Assembly: GCA_946402595.1 (NCBI GenBank)
Contig: CAMIWY010000047.1
Span: 1-8,692, forward strand
Length of the DNA stretch: 8,692 nt
Source of the DNA: an uncultured Clostridia bacterium
Lineage (GTDB): Bacteria; Bacillota; Clostridia; Peptostreptococcales; Anaerovoracaceae
Reading direction: 5' to 3'
Below are positions 1 through 4,995 of this stretch, one piece after another (position 1 is the first letter of the stretch; each line of letters begins with the position of its first letter). Under the pieces are notes generated by a model. The model ran no database searches, was not told where the DNA came from, and saw only the letters and a list, made by a program, of their open reading frames with translations. The translations under genes were made by a program, and so were the position numbers.

Positions 1-527
1 CGTGCTCCGCCGATTCCTGCGATGTATGCAAGAGCGATGTCATATGCTTTGCCGGTTGCATCCTGCTCAACAGCTATGAGACAAGGTACGCCCTTTCCTG
101 CTACGTACTGGCTTCTTACAGTGTGTCCAGGTCCCTTAGGAGCTGCCATGAATACGTCAACGCCTGCAGGTGCAACGATCTGCTTATATCTGATGTTGAA
201 GCCGTGTGCGAAAGCGATAGCATTGCCCTCTTCGAGGTTAGGTGCGATCTCTGTCTTGTATACCTGAGCCTGAACTTCGTCGTTGATCAGGATCATGATG
301 ATGTCAGCCTTCTTGGAAGCCTCTGCTACTGTGTAAACTTCAAATCCGTCCTTCTCAGCTACAGGCCAGCTCTTGCCGCCCTTTCTGAGTCCTACGATTA
401 CATTGCATCCGGAATCACGGAGGTTCAGTGCGTGAGCGTGTCCCTGTGAACCATATCCGATGATCGCGATAGTCTTTCCGTTAAGTGCATCAAGATTACA
501 ATCTTTCTCATAATACATTTTTACCAT
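1..527 (-). CDS. ilvC: Ketol-acid reductoisomerase IlvC, N-terminal part (C-terminus lies beyond the left edge)
   Basis: The enzyme catalyses the NADPH-dependent isomeroreduction of acetolactate and acetohydroxybutyrate, the second common step of Ile/Val/Leu synthesis, in the cytosol. 175 complete codons are visible. The N-terminus matches the family: MVKMYYEKDCNL, then the Rossmann motif GYGSQGHAHAL at residues 24-34, the cofactor-specificity loop with R48, K49 and S53, the AHGFNI stretch at 107-112 and the MAAPKGPGHTVRSQY stretch further on. The reading frame is still open at base 1, so the gene is cut by the window and not visibly broken. I chose the ATG at 525-527. It lies 9 nt after a GGGG at 537-540 and gives the usual family N-terminus. 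A second in-frame ATG (516-518, M4) is less likely. The start overlaps the end of ilvN by 20 nt, so translation is probably coupled, and ilvC should be co-transcribed with ilvBN. Confidence 0.97.
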   Translation of the reverse strand, partial: MVKMYYEKDCNLDALNGKTIAIIGYGSQGHAHALNLRDSGCNVIVGLRKGGKSWPVAEKDGFEVYTVAEASKKADIIMILINDEVQAQVYKTEIAPNLEEGNAIAFAHGFNIRYKQIVAPAGVDVFMAAPKGPGHTVRSQYVAGKGVPCLIAVEQDATGKAYDIALAYIAGIGGA

Positions 528-1065
528 AGCTGAATTCCCCACTTTCTTTTGATTCATCATTAATAGTTGCAATACCTCTTTCAATCGCTACGACACCGGT
601 GCGTGCGATCTCAAGCACCTCGAATTCGCTGAGGATGTTGAGAAGTCCGTTGAGCTTGTCAGCATCTCCGGAAATTCCGATTGTCAGTGTCTGAAGCGAT
701 ACATCTATGATCTGAGCGCGGAATATGTTGGCGAGCTGCATGATGTCGTTGCGGCGTTCGCTTGATTCTGCGCGGACCTTGACCAGCATGTGTTCACGGT
801 ATATCGATGTCTCTGCGTTGAGCCACTTTACCGAATGGATCGGGTAAAGCTTACGGAGCTGGTTGCACAGAAGCTCCGTGTGCGGCTCATCTGCCAGTAC
901 GTCGATGGTGATTCGCGACATTCCCGGGTTTTCCGTCGGGCCTGCAGCGAATGCTTCTATGTTGTATCCCTTGCGGGAGAAGAGCCTTGCTATCTGTGAA
1001 AGCACTCCCGGCTCATTGTCTACGAGGAGAGCAAGAGTCTGTCTTTTTACTTCGGTATTTTCCAT
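508..1065 (-). CDS. ilvN: Acetolactate synthase regulatory (small) subunit IlvN
   Basis: This is the small subunit of acetohydroxyacid synthase. In the known family it stimulates the catalytic IlvB subunit and carries the valine feedback site. The protein has 185 residues. An N-terminal ACT domain spans about residues 9-80, with NEPGVLSQIARLFSRKGYNI at 17-36 and the SRITIDV strand near 50-56. The second conserved domain spans about 88-165 and includes EHMLVKV (91-97), IFRAQIIDV (114-122) and IARTGVVAIERG (153-164). The family usually ends near that last block (about 163-170 residues), so the last 15-20 residues here are a short polar tail. Part of that tail's coding sequence also carries the ilvC ribosome binding site and start. 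The ATG is preceded by AGGAGGGAGG (about 1069-1078), next to the ilvB stop at 1079, so the gene is tightly linked to ilvB. Confidence 0.97.
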   Translation of the reverse strand: MENTEVKRQTLALLVDNEPGVLSQIARLFSRKGYNIEAFAAGPTENPGMSRITIDVLADEPHTELLCNQLRKLYPIHSVKWLNAETSIYREHMLVKVRAESSERRNDIMQLANIFRAQIIDVSLQTLTIGISGDADKLNGLLNILSEFEVLEIARTGVVAIERGIATINDESKESGEFSYGKNVL

Positions 1066-1078
1066 ATCTTCCTCCCTC

Positions 1079-2788
1079 CTATATCTTCATGAAATCTGTG
1101 ATGTGGCTGCCGCCTCCTACCATCGGACGAACCATCTCGTCAATGTCGAGTACGCAGTCTATCACGCAGCCTTTTCCGCACTCCATCGCCTCAAGGATGG
1201 CAGCTTCGAGATCCTTCTGGTTGTTTACCCTCCAGCCTCTCAGTCCGTATGCCTCTGCGAGTTTCACAAAGTCCGGTCCGCGGTCTGTGAGAGTTGTCTC
1301 CGAGAAGTTCTTCTTGTATATGAGATTCTGCCACTGGCGTACCATTCCAAGCGTCTTGTTGTCGAATACGAATGTGATGACCGGAATGCCGTAATACTGC
1401 TCAGTGCAGAGCTCGTTGCAGTTCATGCGGAAGCTTCCGTCGCCGGCAATATGGATGACCATCTTGTCAGGGTTGCCGACCTTGGCGCCTATAGCAGCTC
1501 CGAGTCCGAATCCCATGGTACCGAATCCGCCCGATGTGATCAGCTGACCGGGATAGTCGAAGTGGAAATGCTGTATAGCCCACATCTGATGCTGTCCTAC
1601 GTCAGTCGCAACGATCGTATCCTGAGGCATCAGCCTTGCGATCGTATCGCAGACCTGCTTAGGTGTAAGGGTGTCTCCGCCCTCTTCATATACAGTCTCT
1701 GTAGGATACGAGAAAACGAATTCCTTCCATTCAGGATGCTCCTGCTGAGTCAGTCTTTCGTTCAGCATCTTCAGAACTTCCTTCGCATCACCGATGATGT
1801 GGTGATCCGTCATGACGTTCTTGTTGATCTCGGATCTGTCGATGTCTATGTGTACGATCTTAGCCTGCTTTGCAAAGGTTGAAGGATCAAGAGCAACACG
1901 GTCCGAGAACCTGCAGCCGACTGCTATGAGAAGGTCGCAGTTGTCACAGGCCATATTGGATGCCTGCGAGCCGTGCATTCCGATCATGCCTGTCGTATGC
2001 GGATTGCGTCCCTGCATTCCGCCGCCGCCCATTACTGTGATGGCGGTCGGAGCATCTACGAGATTACAGAACTTATTGAACTCCTCGTGAGCTCTTGCTC
2101 TGACGACGCCGCCTCCGCAGATGAGCATAGGTTTTTCGGACTCTCCTATCATCTCGACCAGCTTGTCGATATCCTCTTCATCTATTGAAGGGATCTTGAA
2201 GTCCGCCATGTTTCTCTCATACAGAGTCTGCAGAACTCCGGTTTTCTTGTGCTCCGAACGTGGGATGAACTCGTACTCAGCCTCCTCAGCGGTTACATTC
2301 TTGAGGATGTCTATGAATACAGGTCCCGGACGTCCGCTCCGTGCGATGGCAAAAGCCTTTCTCACCGTGTCCGCGAGCTTGTTCACGTCAGTGATCTGGA
2401 AGTTGCTCTTGGTGATAGGGAGCATTATGCCTGTGCTGTCGACCTCCTGGAAGGAATCCTTACCGATGAGGTTCTCCGCTACGTTGCATGAGATGAACAC
2501 CACCGGGGATGAATCCATGTAGGCAGTCGCAACGCCGGTAGTAAGGTTGGTGGCTCCGGGGCCCGAAGTCGAGAAAGCGACTCCGACTTTGCCCGTGCTC
2601 CTCGCGTATCCGTCCGCTGCGTGAGAAGCTCCCTGCTCATGTGCTGTCAGATAATGCCTGATCCTGCCCCTGTACTTGACAAGAGCATCATAGACATTGA
2701 GTATGGTGCCGCCCGGGTAGCCGAATATGACTTCGACATCCTGCTCGAGCAGGCATTCCATCAGAATATCTGCGCCGGTCAATCTCAA
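1079..2788 (-). CDS. ilvB: Acetolactate synthase catalytic (large) subunit IlvB, TTG start
   Basis: This is the thiamine-diphosphate and FAD-dependent enzyme that condenses pyruvate with pyruvate or 2-oxobutyrate, the first common step of Ile/Val/Leu synthesis. From the TTG it has 569 residues, close to the family norm. It begins (L/M)RLTGADILMECLLEQDV. The catalytic Glu (about residue 51) sits in HEQGASHAADGYAR. The central domain contains GGGVVRARA and HGSQASNMA. The C-terminal ThDP domain has GGFGTMGFGLGAAIG (about 420-434), the GDGSFRMN metal motif (about 449-456) and then FDNKTLGMVRQWQ. The first residue of the usual Asn-Asn pair there is Asp, but the second Asn, the expected metal ligand, is kept. 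An in-frame ATG at 2852-2854 would add 22 residues, but they would be encoded by the leader terminator. The TTG lies 8 nt after a perfect AAGGAGG, so I prefer it. The gene starts the ilvBNC operon. Confidence 0.97.
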   Translation of the reverse strand: MRLTGADILMECLLEQDVEVIFGYPGGTILNVYDALVKYRGRIRHYLTAHEQGASHAADGYARSTGKVGVAFSTSGPGATNLTTGVATAYMDSSPVVFISCNVAENLIGKDSFQEVDSTGIMLPITKSNFQITDVNKLADTVRKAFAIARSGRPGPVFIDILKNVTAEEAEYEFIPRSEHKKTGVLQTLYERNMADFKIPSIDEEDIDKLVEMIGESEKPMLICGGGVVRARAHEEFNKFCNLVDAPTAITVMGGGGMQGRNPHTTGMIGMHGSQASNMACDNCDLLIAVGCRFSDRVALDPSTFAKQAKIVHIDIDRSEINKNVMTDHHIIGDAKEVLKMLNERLTQQEHPEWKEFVFSYPTETVYEEGGDTLTPKQVCDTIARLMPQDTIVATDVGQHQMWAIQHFHFDYPGQLITSGGFGTMGFGLGAAIGAKVGNPDKMVIHIAGDGSFRMNCNELCTEQYYGIPVITFVFDNKTLGMVRQWQNLIYKKNFSETTLTDRGPDFVKLAEAYGLRGWRVNNQKDLEAAILEAMECGKGCVIDCVLDIDEMVRPMVGGGSHITDFMKI

Positions 2789-2796
2789 AATACTTT

Positions 2797-2803
2797 CCTC
2801 CTT
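2797..2803 (-). promoter_or_regulatory. ilvB ribosome binding site (AAGGAGG)
   Basis: A perfect AAGGAGG lies 8 nt upstream of TTG 2786-2788. It fixes the TTG as the ilvB start and not the upstream in-frame ATG at 2852-2854. It lies only 6 nt after the T-tract of the leader terminator, so ilvB translation depends on read-through of that terminator. Confidence 0.9.
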
Positions 2804-2809
2804 ATCTAT

Positions 2810-2848
2810 AAAGAAAACCCTACAATCACCTGAAGTTGATCGTAGGGT
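2810..2848 (-). terminator. Leader (attenuator) intrinsic terminator before ilvB
   Basis: In the minus-strand RNA, ACCCTACGATCA (2848-2837) pairs with TGATTGTAGGGT (2828-2817). This gives 12 bp, one of them a G-U pair, with an 8-nt loop, followed by TTTTCTTT (2817-2810). It lies between the leader peptide and the ilvB ribosome binding site, where an attenuator terminator belongs, and not at the end of a gene. Its 5' arm and loop also take part in an alternative pairing (see the antiterminator entry). Confidence 0.9.
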
Positions 2849-2917
2849 CTGCATCTACTGTCTTATCTGCCTGAATGCGGCTGTCCAGTCATGTGCATAT
2901 CATGATTCAACTCAAGG
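2829..2917 (-). promoter_or_regulatory. Antiterminator pairing of the ilv attenuator
   Basis: CCTTGAGTTGAATC (2917-2904), just after the leader peptide stop codon, can pair with GATCAACTTCAGG (2841-2829). The pairing is CCU/AGG, one mismatch, a run of seven pairs including one G-U, a bulged A, then UC/GA. The second partner is the inner 5' arm plus the loop of the terminator, so the two structures exclude each other. This is the 2:3 pairing of a classical leader-peptide attenuator. The pairing was found by eye and its energy was not computed. Confidence 0.7.
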
Positions 2918-2986
2918 CTACCTATTCATTACAGCCACTAAGGATGTCAAGGCCGAGAATAAGCTCGATGATAATCATGATAATGC
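2895..2986 (-). promoter_or_regulatory. 1:2 pairing: leader Ile codons with the antiterminator segment
   Basis: Leader RNA 2986-2973 (GCA, one bulged U, then TATCATGATT) is complementary to 2907-2895 (AATCATGATATGC). This gives 13 bp with a single bulge, closing a loop of about 65 nt. The upstream arm coincides with leader codons 9-12 (ATT ATC ATG ATT). The downstream arm overlaps the antiterminator segment 2917-2904. A ribosome stalled at the Ile codons would cover the upstream arm and free the downstream arm to form the antiterminator. A ribosome that reaches the stop at 2922-2924 would sit against the start of the downstream segment and let the terminator form. Confidence 0.7.
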
Positions 2987-3008
2987 TTAAGATTGAACTG
3001 AAAGCCAT
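2922..3008 (-). CDS. ilv operon leader peptide (28 aa, Ile/Leu-rich)
   Basis: This small gene is ATG to TAG, 28 codons, too short for most gene callers. The peptide begins MAFSSILSIIMIIIELILGL and ends in GCNE. It has 8 Ile (codons 6, 9, 10, 12, 13, 14, 17, 22) and 5 Leu (7, 16, 18, 20, 23) but no Val. GGGAG at 3015-3019 lies 6 nt before the ATG, a good ribosome binding site. It lies between the predicted promoter and the attenuator terminator of ilvBNC, and its Ile codons form one arm of the leader secondary structure. The role is therefore inferred to be sensing charged Ile-tRNA (and perhaps Leu-tRNA) by ribosome stalling, with the peptide itself having no product function. A small hydrophobic membrane peptide is the alternative, but it would not explain the aligned RNA pairings. 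Confidence 0.85.
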   Translation of the reverse strand: MAFSSILSIIMIIIELILGLDILSGCNE

Positions 3009-3060
3009 TCAGGTCTCCCGATTAAAGTCTTAAAACCGTTGGAAAACTAACATTTTCAGA

Positions 3061-3088
3061 GCATCGCCGGTTCTTCTTTCCGACGTGC
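3061..3088 (-). other. Hairpin at the predicted 5' end of the ilv leader RNA
   Basis: GCACGTCGG (3088-3080) can pair with CCGGCG-A-TGC (3070-3061). This gives nine pairs with one G-U and one bulged A, around a purine loop AAAGAAGAA. It begins only a few nucleotides after the expected transcription start near 3090. It may protect the 5' end of the leader or be a binding site, but nothing in the sequence decides this. Confidence 0.5.
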
Positions 3089-3095
3089 TTTATGT

Positions 3096-3124
3096 ATGTT
3101 ATCACTCATATATGCGATTGTCAA
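3096..3124 (-). promoter_or_regulatory. Predicted housekeeping sigma promoter of the ilvBNC operon
   Basis: TTGACA (3124-3119) is a perfect -35 box, followed by a 17-nt spacer and TAACAT (3101-3096), which matches the -10 consensus at 4 of 6 positions including the key A and final T. Transcription would start near 3088-3091. That gives a leader of about 300 nt that contains the leader peptide and the attenuator. It lies about 100 nt after the stop codon of the preceding gene. Confidence 0.8.
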
Positions 3125-3179
3125 GTTTAACAAAATCCAGTCCTTGATTTAGTGCAATTTCACATTAATTCCACAATGA

Positions 3180-3201
3180 TTTCTCTCACAGGTGAGGGAA
3201 A
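3180..3201. repeat. 22-bp near-perfect inverted repeat upstream of the ilv promoter
   Basis: TTTCTCTCAC and GTGAGGGAAA are ten-base arms with one mismatch around a 2-bp centre. The centre lies about 67 bp upstream of the -35 box of the ilv promoter and 25 bp after the stop of the histidine phosphatase gene. No T-tract follows it on the minus strand, so it is a poor intrinsic terminator. The tight centre fits a DNA operator for a dimeric regulator better. The rest of 3125-3225 holds nothing else that I can support. Confidence 0.4.
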
Positions 3202-3225
3202 AATGTCTGAAGTGCAGAGCCGCGG

Positions 3226-3825
3226 TCACTCTCCCGGTCTCCCCGCTCCTGAATAAAGTGAGTACGGGATCCCGTAACCCTCATCAGTTACGGGAACTGC
3301 ATAGATCTCGCAGTTTCCGACATATTTTGACCAGTAGCTTCCGTCCGAGCCCGGCGTAAGATACTCAAGGAATCCTTTCATCGCTATGGCGTGAGTGGAT
3401 ATCACTACGTTGCCGCGCCTGGCTTCGTCGATGATCTCATCGGCGAACTCCCCGGTCCTTGCAACTACAGATGAGAGCTGCTCCATGCCGTCAGGTGCAG
3501 GTGTTCCGGCAAAATCCATGAAGAACGCGATCACTTCAGGTGCAGGCGACGTGAGGTCCATGCCCTCATACGGGCCGTAGTCCATCTCTATGAGGCGATC
3601 ATCGGTCAATACATCATCCGTGCCGCATGCCAGCTGCGCTGTCTCTATGGCCCTTATAAGAGGGCTTGAGTATACCCTGTCAGCCTTTATGCCGTGCTCT
3701 CTGAGAGCTGCGCCCGCGTCAAGAGACTGCTGCCGTCCCTCTTCATTGAGGGGAAGGTCGCTTCTTCCCTGCAGCACTTTCTGTTTGTTCTTCGCCGTCT
3801 GTCCGTGCCTGATTATATACAGCAT
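3226..3825 (-). CDS. Histidine phosphatase (phosphoglycerate mutase-like) family protein
   Basis: This is a 199-residue cytosolic phosphatase of the branch-1 histidine phosphatase superfamily. The RHG motif is at residues 6-8 (MLYIIRHGQT), with H7 the expected phospho-acceptor. The second basic residue is R58 in SSPLIRAIETAQ, the acid is E80 in LIEMDYGPYEG, and the second catalytic His is H145 in GNVVISTHAIAMKG. All core catalytic residues are present and the length is typical. The family covers cofactor-dependent phosphoglycerate mutases, cobalamin and thiamine-pathway phosphatases and broad phosphatases. The sequence does not fix the substrate, and no cobalamin genes are nearby. It is the last gene of a five-gene run, starting 3 nt after the preceding stop, with a weak ribosome binding site (GGAAGAG) inside the end of that gene, so it probably relies on translational coupling. 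Confidence 0.9.
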   Translation of the reverse strand: MLYIIRHGQTAKNKQKVLQGRSDLPLNEEGRQQSLDAGAALREHGIKADRVYSSPLIRAIETAQLACGTDDVLTDDRLIEMDYGPYEGMDLTSPAPEVIAFFMDFAGTPAPDGMEQLSSVVARTGEFADEIIDEARRGNVVISTHAIAMKGFLEYLTPGSDGSYWSKYVGNCEIYAVPVTDEGYGIPYSLYSGAGRPGE

Positions 3826-3828
3826 CTG

Positions 3829-4989
3829 TCAGTTCTCTTCCTTACTGTCATCAAATTCAACTGCGATCTCTACTCCGTTCACCGTTACGCTCTCGCCTGC
3901 CGGTACGAGGATGTATGTGACTCCGTCGATCGTCCTGGTCTTGAGCCTGAGCGCATTGTCAGCCTCAGTCACGATCCTGGTCTCAGGTGTCTTTACCTCG
4001 AATTTTTTCTTCTGGATTATGTTATTGATGTTGAAGTCCGATGCGCCGTCGAATCTCTCTTCTACCGTCTTTCTGAATTCACCTATTCCTTCCTCGCTGA
4101 CGCCCCTGTCTGCGAGGAGATCCTCAACATCTTCAAGAGCGATCACAGGTACAGTTACCGTATCATCTTCCTTGCTCTCCTCTGCGATCACGGACATCCT
4201 TGCCTGCAGAGCAGTAACAAGATCCAGGCTGCACTCCTTTCCGAGCGCATCGGCAAGAGACGTATTGAAGGTCTCCTTCTGTACATCAGCGGCCATCGGC
4301 AGCTGCTCTGAAGCGAACAGAGCCTGTATCAGCTCGTCGTGGATATCTGCGCTGCTCTTGGAGTAGTATGAAGCCCTGTATATGTCTGCCCCGCCGTCGT
4401 CAAGCACCGGGAACATGAATCCCAGCGCAGGAGCCGCCAGCAGCGTTCCCGTGGAAATGCCCCTGAATTCCTGCTCCTCAGCATCATACTGGAGAGCAGC
4501 CTTTGAGCTCTTAACAGGGCATATCGCGCACAGGAAATATGCGAACTGCTCAGTGGACTCTTCCGACCACTCTTCGCCCTTCACATCCATGCTCTTAAGA
4601 TCATATGTATCTGATGCGAGGAGTATTACATAACTGTCCCCGTCATTATGGAAGCTTTCCCTTATCCTCTGGTACAGAAGCTCCCTCATGCCGGCATCCT
4701 TAAGAGAAGAGTCTCTCAGCGCCATCAGCAGCCTGTGCTCGTCGCTGCTGTCCACCTGATCCGGCGTGAACTCTATATCCAGCAGGTTTCTCTCCTGTGT
4801 ACCCGACAGCACCTTTTTGAGTGTTGCCGCGTACATCTCCTTTTCTTCCATATCCATCCCGAGTACCGGGATCTCCATAGTTGCGACCGTATCTCCGGCC
4901 CCGTTCACATAGCAGCCGTATATGCTGCTGAAATTCTCAAGTGTTGAATCTATCCTTTTTCTTATTCTTCTAATATCTTCCGGTGTCAA
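3829..4989 (-). CDS. DUF4317 family protein, TTG start
   Basis: This 386-residue protein matches my memory of the DUF4317 family of Clostridia, whose function is unknown. Recognisable family blocks are the N-terminal EDIRRIRKRI followed by YGCYVNG (residues 24-30), LSGTQERNLLDIEF (61-74), SYVILLASDTYD (119-130), FLCAICPVKSSKAAL (152-166), GFMFPVLDDGGADIYRASYY (190-209), PMAADVQKETFNTSLADALG (231-250) and the C-terminal KKKFEVKTPETRIV (327-340). There is no signal peptide or membrane segment, so it should be cytosolic. It is acidic, with the most acidic stretch at 270-300. The start is TTG 4987-4989, with AAAAGGA about 10 nt upstream. It begins 6 nt after the stop of the sensor-phosphatase gene and ends 3 nt before the histidine phosphatase, so it may act with one of them. 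The family call is firm, but any function would be a guess. Confidence 0.85.
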   Translation of the reverse strand: MTPEDIRRIRKRIDSTLENFSSIYGCYVNGAGDTVATMEIPVLGMDMEEKEMYAATLKKVLSGTQERNLLDIEFTPDQVDSSDEHRLLMALRDSSLKDAGMRELLYQRIRESFHNDGDSYVILLASDTYDLKSMDVKGEEWSEESTEQFAYFLCAICPVKSSKAALQYDAEEQEFRGISTGTLLAAPALGFMFPVLDDGGADIYRASYYSKSSADIHDELIQALFASEQLPMAADVQKETFNTSLADALGKECSLDLVTALQARMSVIAEESKEDDTVTVPVIALEDVEDLLADRGVSEEGIGEFRKTVEERFDGASDFNINNIIQKKKFEVKTPETRIVTEADNALRLKTRTIDGVTYILVPAGESVTVNGVEIAVEFDDSKEEN

Positions 4990-4995
4990 AATATC

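Noticed and set aside
863..1882. Long plus-strand open frame (339 codons) opposite ilvN and ilvB.
   Set aside because: It lies antisense to two certain genes, has no recognisable domain, and has the Ser/Leu/Arg/Val-rich look of a shadow frame.
2727..2990. Plus-strand open frame of 87 codons crossing the ilv leader.
   Set aside because: It runs antisense through the ilvB start, terminator and leader peptide, and nothing supports expression.
3030..3064. Two tiny open frames in the ilv leader before the leader peptide: ATG-CTC-TGA (3064-3056) and a 7-codon frame (3053-3030).
   Set aside because: Neither has a convincing ribosome binding site, and the first ATG lies inside the 5' hairpin. The 28-codon leader has both a good site and a matching RNA structure.
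3051..3065. CodY-box-like sequence (CATTTTCAGAGCATC, 11 of 15 to the consensus) in the ilv leader.
   Set aside because: Four mismatches in an AT-rich leader are easily reached by chance, and no second box is nearby. Only a genome-wide CodY motif search or binding data could support it.
3197..3220. Small hairpin TCTG/CAGA followed by CATTTTT after the histidine phosphatase gene, as a possible terminator.
   Set aside because: Four base pairs are too few to call an intrinsic terminator. The end of that transcript remains unassigned.
3214..3230. T-box-like string (GAGTGACCGCGG on the minus strand), reminiscent of the conserved T-box antiterminator sequence.
   Set aside because: It lacks two bases of the consensus, overlaps the stop of the histidine phosphatase gene, lies upstream of the ilv promoter, and has no terminator or specifier stem after it. 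The real attenuator near 2810-2917 has no T-box motif.
3590..4366. Plus-strand open frame of 258 codons, rich in Ser and Leu, that looks membrane-like.
   Set aside because: It is antisense to the histidine phosphatase and DUF4317 genes, both well supported, and no ribosome binding site or family motif was seen.
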